Positions 1-6,576 of a stretch of 10,716 nt of DNA are shown piece by piece. The position numbers and the translations under genes are program-made. Numbering within the stretch: the first letter of the stretch is position 1; the number at the start of each line of letters is the position of its first letter. Source of the DNA: Porticoccaceae bacterium. GTDB taxonomy: Bacteria > Pseudomonadota > Gammaproteobacteria > Pseudomonadales > Porticoccaceae. The notes under the pieces were generated by a model. That model was given only the letters and a program-made list of their open reading frames with translations, did not search any database and was not told the origin of the DNA. Location: contig JAPKCN010000049.1 of assembly GCA_028822945.1 (NCBI GenBank), forward strand, positions 1-10,716. Reading direction: 5' to 3'.

Positions 1-1
1 T

Positions 2-364
2 CGGATATTAAAGGCTAATACGCCAGGGCCATACACCTTTTTACTAGCGGCTTCATCGGAACTACCGCGGCGGTTGGTGCATTCGAAACGTAAAACCGTC
101 GGCATCAGGGTGCCAAAAAATACAATTGTTCAGGCTTTACTCGAGGTTCTTGGCGGGCCCCTTATGAGTATGACATTCGCCCTACCCGAGGATGAGTTTG
201 GACTATCCGATCCTTATGAAATCAAGCAGCGCATGTCGTCGCATGTCGATGCGATTGTCGACGGCGGATATTGTGGGATAGCGCCGACGACGGTGATTGA
301 TTTAACTGATTTAGCACCGCGATTAGTGCGTCAGGGGATGGGTGATTTTAACGCGATCGGATAA
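2..364 (+). CDS. yciO: YciO-type YrdC/Sua5-family protein, 3' part only
   Basis: This is the C-terminal part (about 120 codons) of a YrdC/Sua5-fold protein; the 5' end lies left of the window. The frame is open from base 2. The reading matches the YciO subfamily closely: an NTPGPYTFLL segment, then PRRL, KRKTVGIRVP, an SDP-EIK segment, and near the end GGY followed by PTTVIDLTD and VRQGMGD. E. coli YciO is about 206 residues, so slightly more than half is present. There is no extra C-terminal Sua5 domain. YrdC/TsaC and Sua5 make threonylcarbamoyl-AMP for tRNA t6A; the YciO branch shares the fold, but its physiological role is less settled. The stop lies 39 bp before the first possible scpA start, so the gene may be co-transcribed with scpA. 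In E. coli yciO also lies near rluB. The TTG at 74 is internal, not a start. Family assignment is firm; function is only inferred. Confidence 0.87.
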   Translation, partial: RILKANTPGPYTFLLAASSELPRRLVHSKRKTVGIRVPKNTIVQALLEVLGGPLMSMTFALPEDEFGLSDPYEIKQRMSSHVDAIVDGGYCGIAPTTVIDLTDLAPRLVRQGMGDFNAIG

Positions 365-371
365 TCATCTC

Positions 372-398
372 GTTGCGAACGTGGATGTTAGGTATACT
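372..398 (+). promoter_or_regulatory. Weak candidate promoter before scpA
   Basis: A TATACT hexamer at 393-398 resembles a sigma-70 -10 box. TTGCGA at 372-377 could be its -35 box, but the 15 bp spacer is shorter than the preferred 16-18. If real, transcription would start near 405. That would make the GTG at 404 an unlikely start and favour GTG 428 or ATG 518 for scpA. Speculative. Confidence 0.25.
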
Positions 399-403
399 GC
401 AGA

Positions 404-1288
404 GTGATACTTAAACGGATTCTATACGTGAGCAGCAAGGTGTATCCTACCAATCAGAATGAGCTGGACACGACAGTCGAGGTTTCTCCAGAGAGAGACT
501 TGCCGCAGCAGGACGAGATGCCATTTGCAGTTGTGCAGGGTAAGGCGCTGTCGGTATTGCCACGAGACTTGTATATACCCCCAGATGCCTTGGAAATTAT
601 CCTCGAGGCTTTTGAGGGTCCAATGGATCTGCTGTTGTATCTGATTCGCCGCCAAAATCTCGACATATTGGAGATTGATGTTGCTGAAATTACCCGGCAG
701 TACATGGGCTATATTCAGCTTATGCAGCATATCCAACTCGAACTAGCGGCTGACTATCTTGTGATGGCGGCGATGTTGGCCGAGATTAAGTCACGCATGC
801 TGCTGCCTAGCCAATCGCCGGACGAACAAAGAGAGGGGGATCCTCGGGTTGAATTGATCAAACGTTTGCAGGAGTACGAGCGATTTAAACACGCGGCAGA
901 AGAAATAGATCAAATGCCGCGGGTCGGCCGGGATATTTATCAAGCCAGTGCTGAGGTTCTCGGTGGCGAGTTGAGCCGTCCTTATCCAGAGGTTGAACTG
1001 CGTGATTTGTTGACTGCATTTGCCGAGGTTTTGCGGCGTGCCGAAATGTTTGAAAATCATCAAATCGAATTTGAAACCTTGTCGACCCGTGAGCGGATGT
1101 CAGATATTTTACGCCGGCTGGGCAGTCAGTCTTTTGCTTCATTTGAAAGTCTATTTTCCCCCGAGGAAGGTCGACATGGAGTGGTAGTTACTTTTTTGGC
1201 GGTAATGGAGTTGATCAAGGAATCATTAATCGACATTGTGCAGACAGATTCCTTTGGACCCATCCATGTTAAGGCTAAGACCACATGA
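404..1288 (+). CDS. scpA: Segregation and condensation protein A (kleisin ScpA)
   Basis: ScpA is the kleisin subunit of the SMC-ScpAB condensin, which compacts and helps segregate the chromosome. It bridges the SMC head domains and binds an ScpB dimer. The N-terminal SMC-binding region is clear at residues 67-104 (LEAFEGPMDLLLYLIRRQN, then ITRQYMGYI), followed by the helical AADYLVMAAMLAEIKSRMLL segment. The C-terminal winged-helix region is at about 215-290 (VVVTFLAVMELIKE). The longest frame begins at GTG 404 and gives 294 residues. GTG 428 has GGA 8 nt upstream, and ATG 518 has AGGA 4 nt upstream and opens directly on the PFAVVQG block; the true start may be either. The first ~38 residues of the long form look unstructured. 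The stop overlaps the scpB start (ATGA), indicating translational coupling. Identity is secure; the N-terminus is not. Confidence 0.93.
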   Translation: MILKRILYVSSKVYPTNQNELDTTVEVSPERDLPQQDEMPFAVVQGKALSVLPRDLYIPPDALEIILEAFEGPMDLLLYLIRRQNLDILEIDVAEITRQYMGYIQLMQHIQLELAADYLVMAAMLAEIKSRMLLPSQSPDEQREGDPRVELIKRLQEYERFKHAAEEIDQMPRVGRDIYQASAEVLGGELSRPYPEVELRDLLTAFAEVLRRAEMFENHQIEFETLSTRERMSDILRRLGSQSFASFESLFSPEEGRHGVVVTFLAVMELIKESLIDIVQTDSFGPIHVKAKTT

Positions 1289-1959
1289 ATGCGCTGTTAA
1301 TCAAAAAGATTGTCGAGGGCGCTTTGTTGGCAGCTGCGAAGCCACTAGAAATACAACAGTTAGAAAAATTATTTGCTGATGATGAGCGTCCTCCGCGAGA
1401 TCAACTGCTCGCTGCAATTGACGATATTCAGACTGATTGTCGCGACAGGGGTTATGAATTAGTGCAGGTTGCCAGTGGTTTTCGCTTCCAAATCTGCCAT
1501 GAATTAGCACCTTGGATTAACCGCTTGTGGGAGGAAAAACCCAAGCGGTACTCTCGCGCTATGTTAGAGACTTTGGCCTTAATCGTTTATCGACAGCCGC
1601 TGACGCGTGGCGATATAGAATTAGTGCGCGGTGTCGCAGTGAGCTCAGATATCATCAGGGTCCTGCAAGAACGTGAGTGGATTACCGTGGTGGGCCATCG
1701 AGATGTGCCAGGTCGACCGGCGTTATATGCCACGACCAAGCAGTTTCTAAATTATTTTAATATAAAAAACTTGCAGCAATTGCCCGCGCTTAGAGACATC
1801 AAGGACTTCGCCGAGTTAGACCCCGAGTTAGAGCTTGTTTTAGCGCGCAGCGCCGAATTACCAACCACCGATTCTAGCAATACGCAACTGCCGCTTGACA
1901 AGTCTTTGGAGCCGACAATCCTGATTGTCGAGCGTTCTAATGGAATTTTAGATGAGTGA
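1285..1959 (+). CDS. scpB: Segregation and condensation protein B (ScpB)
   Basis: ScpB dimerises and binds the middle of ScpA in the SMC-ScpAB condensin, controlling SMC head engagement. The 224-residue product has the usual two winged-helix domains, about residues 5-80 and 88-160. The signature second-domain sequence is present: LETLALIVYRQPLTRGDIE at about 95-112, RGVAVSS, then WITVVGHRDVPGRPALYAT and KQFLNYFN. Beyond residue ~185 the tail is Ser/Thr-rich and probably disordered. ATG 1285 overlaps the scpA stop by 4 nt and has AAGG at 1271-1274 inside the 3' end of scpA. The 3' end overlaps rluB by 8 nt. The tight overlaps make scpA-scpB-rluB a single translation-coupled unit. The scpAB pair implies an SMC-type condensin elsewhere in the genome rather than MukBEF. 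Confidence 0.95.
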   Translation: MNALLIKKIVEGALLAAAKPLEIQQLEKLFADDERPPRDQLLAAIDDIQTDCRDRGYELVQVASGFRFQICHELAPWINRLWEEKPKRYSRAMLETLALIVYRQPLTRGDIELVRGVAVSSDIIRVLQEREWITVVGHRDVPGRPALYATTKQFLNYFNIKNLQQLPALRDIKDFAELDPELELVLARSAELPTTDSSNTQLPLDKSLEPTILIVERSNGILDE

Positions 1960-2794
1960 GAAATTACAGAAAATACTCGCAACCGCGGGTCTAGGTTCGC
2001 GCCGTGAACTTGAAAAATGGATTGTTGCGGGACGTGTCTCGGTTAACGGGCGTACGGCAACTCTGGGCGATCGAGCTGAGCTGGGGGATCGGATTTTAGT
2101 CGATAACCGTCCGATACTAATTGCCACGGTAGATAATCCACGGGTTTTAATGTACAGCAAGCCCGAGGGCGAAATCTGCACGAATGCCGATCCGCAGGGA
2201 AGGCCGACCGTCTTTGACGGTCTGCCGCGCTTGGCTCGTGGCCGCTGGATAGCGGTAGGTCGTTTAGATATTAATACCAGTGGACTGCTCTTATTTACTA
2301 ATCACGGCGAGCTAGCTAACCGCTTGATGCATCCTTCTTCTGAAGTTCGTCGTGAGTACTTAGTGCGCGTTCACGGCAGCGTCGACGAGGCGATGATTGC
2401 CCGTCTGACTGATGGCGTTGTGTTGGACGATGGTATTGCGCGGTTTCAAACGGTCAAGGCTCAGCATGCAAGGGGCGACGAAGGTGAGGTAGGTGGCAGT
2501 AATCGCTGGTTTCGGGTAGTTTTGTCGGAGGGACGCACGCGCGAAGTGCGCCGCCTCTGGGAGTCGCAGGGAGTAGAGGTGAATCGGCTAAAGCGTATCA
2601 GCTTTGGCCCTATTGAACTGCCGTCGATTGTCAGACGGGCAGATTTTTTGGAACTCGATCCAAAACAGGTACGAACTCTTTTTGATGCTGTCAAACTCCG
2701 TGTTCCCAGCTTTAGTGAAAAAACTGTGCACAAAGACATACGCGAGCGAAAAGAGCAAAAGTTGCGATCCAGGGGCAATACGTGGCGTCGCTAA
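1952..2794 (+). CDS. rluB: Ribosomal large subunit pseudouridine synthase B (RluB family)
   Basis: This is an RsuA/RluB/E/F-family pseudouridine synthase; RluB converts U2605 of 23S rRNA (E. coli numbering) to pseudouridine. An N-terminal S4 RNA-binding domain covers about residues 3-50 (KLQKILATAGLGSRRE, VSVNG). The catalytic domain carries PEGEICTNADPQGRPTVF at about 71-88 and the catalytic motif GRLDINTSGLLL, with the nucleophilic aspartate at residue 106. The C-terminal family block is SEGRTREVRRLWESQGVEVNRL. At 280 residues it is close to E. coli RluB (291), with a short basic tail. ATG 1952 lies inside the end of scpB (8 nt overlap) with GGA about 8 nt upstream. The scpA-scpB-rluB order is common in proteobacteria. 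RluB is preferred over RluE/RluF or RsuA because of the S4 domain, the EICTNADPQGRPTVF block and the neighbours. Confidence 0.93.
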   Translation: MSEKLQKILATAGLGSRRELEKWIVAGRVSVNGRTATLGDRAELGDRILVDNRPILIATVDNPRVLMYSKPEGEICTNADPQGRPTVFDGLPRLARGRWIAVGRLDINTSGLLLFTNHGELANRLMHPSSEVRREYLVRVHGSVDEAMIARLTDGVVLDDGIARFQTVKAQHARGDEGEVGGSNRWFRVVLSEGRTREVRRLWESQGVEVNRLKRISFGPIELPSIVRRADFLELDPKQVRTLFDAVKLRVPSFSEKTVHKDIRERKEQKLRSRGNTWRR

Positions 2795-2873
2795 ATACCG
2801 TGGCTAGGCGCCAAATGTCATTATTTAGGGTTAGCTGGCAGATAGTGTCTAGCGTTGAGGTCGCACCAGCCTA
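2795..2873. other. Convergent rluB / yciK intergenic gap
   Basis: This 79 bp gap lies between two gene ends facing each other. The only inverted repeat I see is GCTGG at 2834-2838 with CCAGC at 2866-2870, a 5 bp stem with a 27 nt loop and no T-run on either side. GCTAG 2803-2807 and CTAGC 2849-2853 form another weak pair. Neither looks like an intrinsic terminator, so Rho-dependent termination or read-through is possible. Confidence 0.5.
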
Positions 2874-3644
2874 CTACTTGGTCACTTGAGCATCTATGCT
2901 ATGGCCATTGACGCCGAGGCTGTCCGCACCGAGTAGATAGAGGTATGCTGGGACAATATCGTCGGGTGTTTTAAGCCTTTCGGGATTTTCAGCGGGGTAT
3001 GCGTTAGCCCGCATTTGAGTGCGCGTTGCGCCCGGATTGATCGCATTGATCCGCAGAGTGCCCATACCCTCTACTTCGGCAGCCCAGGTCTGTACCAGGC
3101 CCTCCACGGCAAACTTTGAAACTGCATACGCGCCCCAAAAAGCGCGACCCTCTCGTCCCACGCCGGAAGATGTAAAGATGATTGAGGCGCCAGTAGATGA
3201 CGCCTCCAGAGATGGCATCAGTGCTTGAGTCAGCTGGTATTGGGCACTCACATTAGTTTTAATTACGCTCTCCCAGAGATCGGCTTTATAGTGATTGAGC
3301 GGAGTTCGCTGGCCTAGAATACCGGCGTTGTTGACGAGGCCATCAAGGCGTCCGAATTGACTCTCTATCTCGGCGTTGAGTTGTTCAAAGTCATCTGCAT
3401 CAGCGCCCTCTAAATTGATTGGGCAGATCACCGCGCCAGGTCCGCCGCTATTGGCAATAGCATCGTAGGTACCCTCTAGTTTAGCCGGAGTGCGTCCGGC
3501 AAGGAGCAGCGTAGCACCGCACTTTGCGCTGGCCAATGCGACCGCCTTACCAATTCCGCCACCGGCGCCCGTGACTAAAATAACGTGATTTTTTAACAAA
3601 TCATGGGGGGCTTGGTAGGCGCAAATTTGTGACTTAGTTAGCAT
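2874..3644 (-). CDS. yciK: YciK-type short-chain dehydrogenase/reductase
   Basis: This is a classical SDR oxidoreductase of the YciK family; its physiological substrate is not established. Visible in the 256 residues are the NAD(P)-binding motif TGAGGGIG at 25-32, an arginine after the second strand (AGR, residue 51) that is compatible with NADP, NNAG at 105-108, a catalytic serine near 160 and the YxxxK pair at Y173/K177. The WGAYAVSKFAVEG, INPGATRTQMRA and LKTPDDIVPAYLYL blocks match YciK rather than FabG. ATG 3644 has a good GAGGA ribosome binding site on the minus strand at 3652-3656, 7 nt away, lying within the 3' end of mupP. It is the last gene of the leftward mtaD-ubiG-mupP-yciK run and sits 3 bp after mupP. 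P. aeruginosa has an SDR at the same place. There is no signal peptide or membrane segment, so it should be cytoplasmic. Confidence 0.88.
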   Translation of the reverse strand: MLTKSQICAYQAPHDLLKNHVILVTGAGGGIGKAVALASAKCGATLLLAGRTPAKLEGTYDAIANSGGPGAVICPINLEGADADDFEQLNAEIESQFGRLDGLVNNAGILGQRTPLNHYKADLWESVIKTNVSAQYQLTQALMPSLEASSTGASIIFTSSGVGREGRAFWGAYAVSKFAVEGLVQTWAAEVEGMGTLRINAINPGATRTQMRANAYPAENPERLKTPDDIVPAYLYLLGADSLGVNGHSIDAQVTK

Positions 3645-3647
3645 ATT

Positions 3648-4310
3648 TTAGTCCTCGAACAACAGCCGGTAGAGATCCTGCGAGTGTTCGACGATCCAAT
3701 CGGCATTCCAATCGGCGATATTTTCATGCTCTTCGATGTAGCCCCAACCCGCTGCAATGGTGCGCATGCCAGCGCGCTTTCCTGCTTCGATATCGCGCAC
3801 ATGATCGCCTATAAAGATGCACTCGCCAACTTCTATTCCGATCTGCTGGCAAGCGAGATGTAGGGCCTCCGGGTTAGGTTTTGGAAGCCGCACGTGATCG
3901 GGGCAAATAACGCAGGCTGCAGGTTCCAATAGGTGCAGTTGCCGCAGGGTTGCCTCCGTATATAGCCAGGGTTTATTGGTCACGATGCCCCAAGGTATCG
4001 AGCGGTTATTGCAGGTATCGAGAAGTTCCTTCAGGCCTGTAAACAATGCTGTGTCATCGGCCAAATGTTGTAGATAAATACTTAGCAATTCTGTACGGAG
4101 AGCTTCAAATCCAGGCTCTTCGGGAGTGGTTTTGAATGCGCTCTGCACTAAACCCACTGAGCCATTTGTCACACTTGTGCGGATCAGCTGCGCGGGCAAA
4201 GGGGCTTTGTTGTGCGCTTTAAGTTGCAGATTTATCGAGGTGATAAAATCGGGTGCAGTGTCTAAGAGTGTGCCGTCGAGATCAAACAATAAAGCGTTAA
4301 ATTGGACCAT
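3648..4310 (-). CDS. mupP: HAD-family phosphatase, probable N-acetylmuramate 6-phosphate phosphatase MupP
   Basis: This is a HAD-superfamily phosphatase of the Gph/CbbY type, 220 residues. All four motifs are present: I, DLDGT with D10 (nucleophile) and D12; II, T111 in GIVTNKP; III, K144 in PKPNPEAL; IV, GDHVRD with D169 and D173. The alpha-helical cap occupies about residues 18-85. Two products are possible: phosphoglycolate phosphatase (Gph) or MupP, which dephosphorylates MurNAc-6-phosphate in the peptidoglycan recycling route described in Pseudomonas. The position between ubiG and a yciK-type SDR equals that of P. aeruginosa mupP, and ICPDHV with the LRxE/GFEAL stretch also fits, so I favour MupP. 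ATG 4310 has only a weak GGAT about 10 nt upstream. It follows ubiG by 23 bp, consistent with an operon. The enzymatic identity rests mainly on synteny. Confidence 0.85.
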   Translation of the reverse strand: MVQFNALLFDLDGTLLDTAPDFITSINLQLKAHNKAPLPAQLIRTSVTNGSVGLVQSAFKTTPEEPGFEALRTELLSIYLQHLADDTALFTGLKELLDTCNNRSIPWGIVTNKPWLYTEATLRQLHLLEPAACVICPDHVRLPKPNPEALHLACQQIGIEVGECIFIGDHVRDIEAGKRAGMRTIAAGWGYIEEHENIADWNADWIVEHSQDLYRLLFED

Positions 4311-4333
4311 TTAAGGGATTATCCATAGTCTGG

Positions 4334-5032
4334 TTAAGCAGGCTTGCGCGCGCACAGCATATAGTTGACATCTACATCGTCGGCAGTCAACCGATAGATT
4401 TTTGTCAATGGGTTGTAAACTAAGCCGGTCATCATATGGAGTTCTAGGCCGGCACTGCGAAGCCAGTTGCTAAGTTCAGACGGGCGGATTAACTTGCTGT
4501 ATTCATGGGTGCCGACTGGCAGCATTCGCAGTAGGTACTCGGCTCCGATGATGGCCAGTAAGAAGGACTTGGGATTGCGATTTATGGTGGAAAAAAAAGC
4601 CCATCCACCGGGCTTTAGAAGATCGGCGCAGGCCTGCACAACGGAGCTTGGTTGGGGTACATGCTCGAGCATTTCTAGGCAAGTAACAATATTGAATCGG
4701 CTTGCGTTTTGCTCAGCAAACTCTTCGGCCGTCGTCTTCAGATAGTCGATACCAAGCTGCGATTCGAGCTGGTGGAGTTTGGCCACGGCTAGTGGCGCCT
4801 CTCCCATGTCGATACCGGTAACCTGAGCACCTCGCTGCGCCATCGCCTCCGAGAGTATACCGCCGCCACAACCGATATCTAATAGTTGCTGTCCGGCCAC
4901 AGGTGACACATTGTCAATCCAGTTAGCGCGGAGCGGGTTGATGTCGTGTAGTGGTTTAAATTCACTATTGCGATCCCACCAGCGGCTGGCTAGATCTTCA
5001 AATTTTTTAATCTCTTGCTGATCGACGTTCAT
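4334..5032 (-). CDS. ubiG: Ubiquinone biosynthesis O-methyltransferase UbiG
   Basis: UbiG is a SAM-dependent methyltransferase that carries out both O-methylation steps of ubiquinone biosynthesis, acting at the inner face of the cytoplasmic membrane. The 232 residues match the family length (about 230-240). The N-terminus has the UbiG signature FEDLASRWWDRNSEFKPLH and INPLR. SAM motif I is LLDIGCGGG at 50-58, with the acidic residue in TGIDMGEAPL (D75). Further motifs are CLEMLEHVPQP, LLKPGGWAFFSTINRNPKSF and GTHEYSKLIRPSEL, followed by YNPLTKIYRL. ATG 5032 is 8 bp after the mtaD stop and has AAGAG on the minus strand at 5038-5042 that overlaps that stop codon, suggesting coupling. The gene lies second in a leftward operon with mtaD upstream and mupP downstream. 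No anomaly is seen. Confidence 0.95.
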   Translation of the reverse strand: MNVDQQEIKKFEDLASRWWDRNSEFKPLHDINPLRANWIDNVSPVAGQQLLDIGCGGGILSEAMAQRGAQVTGIDMGEAPLAVAKLHQLESQLGIDYLKTTAEEFAEQNASRFNIVTCLEMLEHVPQPSSVVQACADLLKPGGWAFFSTINRNPKSFLLAIIGAEYLLRMLPVGTHEYSKLIRPSELSNWLRSAGLELHMMTGLVYNPLTKIYRLTADDVDVNYMLCARKPA

Positions 5033-5040
5033 GGTTGCTC

Positions 5041-6393
5041 TTACTGCCCCGCTGGGAATTGGTCAGGAACTATTTTACTACGCCACTGCTGGGCGCTGTG
5101 GATCAAACTCGACTCATTGAGACTCTGCAGTTTGCTATCTTTTAACAGTGCTTTCCCAGCTACCCAGCTGTGAGTGACCCTACTGCCAGAGTTAGTGTAC
5201 AGCAGTTGCGATGCAATGTTGTAAAGCGGTTGTTGTTGAATTGTATTCATTTTAATAGCAATGGCATCGGCATATTTGCCGATTTCTAAGCTGCCGATTT
5301 CGGCCTGCCATCCAAGCGCTTTGGCGCCATCCAAGGTTGCCATGCGCAGTGCTTTGTGCGCTGGCATAGCAGCGGCATTGCCAGAGATACCCTTGGCTAA
5401 AAGTGCAGCGGTCTGCAATTCGCTGAACAGGTCGAGATCATTGTTGCTCGCCGCTCCATCGGTGCCGAGCGCCATATTGACGCCCATATCGAGGAGTTTA
5501 GCTAGCGGACAGAAGCCGCTCGCCAATTTTAGGTTAGATTGGGGGCAGTGAATAACCTGGCTCTTATGATCTTGAAGTAGGCGTATATCGCCGTCATCGA
5601 CTTGCGTCATATGAACTAACTGCGTTTGCGGTAACAGTAAGCCGATGTCGTGTAATAGCTGCAGCGGCCGCTGGCCATGCTGATGCGTAGACTGCAGAAT
5701 TTCCCGAGCGGTTTCATGGGCGTGGATATGGACTGGTAAATCCAGTTCGTTGGCATAGGTGGCCAGAGTAGTTAAAGTCTTGTTGCTGACACTGTAGGTT
5801 GCGTGCGGCGCGCAGGCAATTTTGATCAAGGCGTGATCTTTAAATGTGTCATGAAGCTGCAACCCTCGGTGGATTTGACTCTCGGCAGTCTGTCCCGCCG
5901 CCGAGGCCAAATCAAACACTGGAAAGCCAATTTGGCTGCGTATACCGCAGTCCCGAACAACTTCCGCTGAGGTCTCGGGATGGAAATACATATCGGCAAA
6001 GCAGGTGGTGCCGGACTTTATCATTTCGGCGATCGCAAGGCGGGTGCCGTCGCGCACAAAGTCACTATTTACTAGGCGCTTTTCGAGCGGCCAAATATGC
6101 TTTTCTAACCAACTTTTAAGGGGAATATCGTCGGCGTAGCCGCGCAGTAAGCTCATGGCAGCATGCAGGTGACAGTTTACCAATCCGGGCATTATGAGAT
6201 GATCGTTTAGATGGTATTCAGTTGTTGGCGTGTAGCGCCCTTTGGCCTCGCTTTGCGAGCAGACATCTACAATCCTCTGCTGGTGCACCGCGAGAGAAAA
6301 ATTTTCGTAGATCTGGCTTTCGGGCATTATAGGTAGGAGCCATCGGCAGTTTATTAGGGTATCGATTTCTGCGGGCGTTTTTGTAGGGTGCAT
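5041..6393 (-). CDS. mtaD: TRZ/ATZ-family amidohydrolase, probable methylthioadenosine/S-adenosylhomocysteine deaminase
   Basis: This is a metal-dependent amidohydrolase that probably deaminates 5'-methylthioadenosine and/or S-adenosylhomocysteine to the inosine forms. In the 450-residue protein the metal ligands are HLH (H75, H77, in NCHLHAAMSLLRG), H224 with catalytic E227 in HAHETA, H261 in VHMTQV, and D312 in LGTDGAASNNDLDL. The C-terminal block GSLEIGKYADAIAI is typical. The frame is open back to an ATG at 6516 (491 residues), but I take the ATG at 6393. It has a strong AAGGAG at 6400-6405 with 6 nt spacing, the family is about 440-450 residues, and the extra 41 residues are Arg/Lys-rich and unlike the family. 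It is the first gene of the leftward operon. P. aeruginosa has an equivalent gene next to ubiG, with mtnA between it and gyrA; mtnA is absent here. Exact substrate is inferred. Confidence 0.88.
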   Translation of the reverse strand: MHPTKTPAEIDTLINCRWLLPIMPESQIYENFSLAVHQQRIVDVCSQSEAKGRYTPTTEYHLNDHLIMPGLVNCHLHAAMSLLRGYADDIPLKSWLEKHIWPLEKRLVNSDFVRDGTRLAIAEMIKSGTTCFADMYFHPETSAEVVRDCGIRSQIGFPVFDLASAAGQTAESQIHRGLQLHDTFKDHALIKIACAPHATYSVSNKTLTTLATYANELDLPVHIHAHETAREILQSTHQHGQRPLQLLHDIGLLLPQTQLVHMTQVDDGDIRLLQDHKSQVIHCPQSNLKLASGFCPLAKLLDMGVNMALGTDGAASNNDLDLFSELQTAALLAKGISGNAAAMPAHKALRMATLDGAKALGWQAEIGSLEIGKYADAIAIKMNTIQQQPLYNIASQLLYTNSGSRVTHSWVAGKALLKDSKLQSLNESSLIHSAQQWRSKIVPDQFPAGQ

Positions 6394-6399
6394 TTGGCG

Positions 6400-6405
6400 C
6401 TCCTT
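6400..6405 (-). promoter_or_regulatory. Ribosome binding site fixing the mtaD start
   Basis: AAGGAG on the minus strand, 6 nt before the ATG at 6393. It is the strongest Shine-Dalgarno match in the leftward operon. It selects 6393 over the upstream in-frame ATG at 6516, which lies across the presumed control region. Confidence 0.8.
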
Positions 6406-6418
6406 GAGTGAGGGCGGA

Positions 6419-6424
6419 AGTATA
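6419..6424 (-). promoter_or_regulatory. Possible -10 box for the leftward mtaD operon
   Basis: The minus strand reads TATACT here, one mismatch from TATAAT. Transcription would start near 6412, leaving a leader of about 20 nt that includes the AAGGAG site. I see no convincing -35 hexamer at 16-18 bp; a TTGACC at 6465-6470 (minus strand) is too far away. Low confidence. Confidence 0.3.
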
Positions 6425-6498
6425 GCGTTTTTTCTACTAAATTTGCGCTTGAGGCGGCTAAATCGGTCAATAAAACCAAGCCAATTTAGGCCTATGTA

Positions 6499-6507
6499 TG
6501 ATAGAAT
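6499..6507 (+). promoter_or_regulatory. Possible extended -10 promoter for gyrA
   Basis: TGATAGAAT fits the extended -10 pattern TGn followed by a hexamer one mismatch from TATAAT. No good -35 is found 16-18 bp upstream, which extended -10 promoters tolerate. The predicted transcript start near 6514 gives a gyrA leader of about 86 nt. An overlapping TATGAT at 6497-6502 is an alternative. Confidence 0.4.
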
Positions 6508-6522
6508 TTGGTGCATTGCTAA

Positions 6523-6540
6523 GAGGCCAAAGTGGCGCTC
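6523..6540 (+). promoter_or_regulatory. Small hairpin in the gyrA leader
   Basis: GAGGCCA can pair with TGGCGCTC around an AAG loop, giving 7 base pairs with one bulged G at 6537. It would lie near the 5' end of the gyrA transcript. There is no following T-run, so it is not a terminator. It could stabilise the mRNA or be incidental. Confidence 0.3.
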
Positions 6541-6563
6541 AAGATATCTGCAAAACAGCTCTG

Positions 6564-6570
6564 TTAGGAG
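6564..6570 (+). promoter_or_regulatory. Strong ribosome binding site upstream of the gyrA leader ORF
   Basis: TTAGGAG ends 6 nt before an ATG at 6577, ideal spacing for that ATG. It is about 29 nt before the gyrA ATG at 6600, too far to serve gyrA directly. It therefore points to translation of the short overlapping ORF. Confidence 0.6.
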
Positions 6571-6576
6571 TTCTCA

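Noticed and set aside
74..364. A separate 96-residue gene starting at TTG 74
   Set aside because: The frame is open to the left edge and the upstream residues continue the YciO alignment, so the TTG is internal.
422..1142. Several 80-100 codon minus-strand ORFs across scpA
   Set aside because: They lie opposite a well-matched scpA, have no family resemblance and no ribosome binding sites.
6394..6516. N-terminal extension of mtaD back to the ATG at 6516
   Set aside because: The extension is basic, unlike the family, and crosses the likely promoter region; ATG 6393 has AAGGAG at ideal spacing and gives the family length.
6551..6566. AACAG/CTGTT inverted repeat just before the gyrA leader RBS
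   Set aside because: The spacer is only 2 nt, leaving at most a 4 bp stem; too weak to call a regulatory hairpin.
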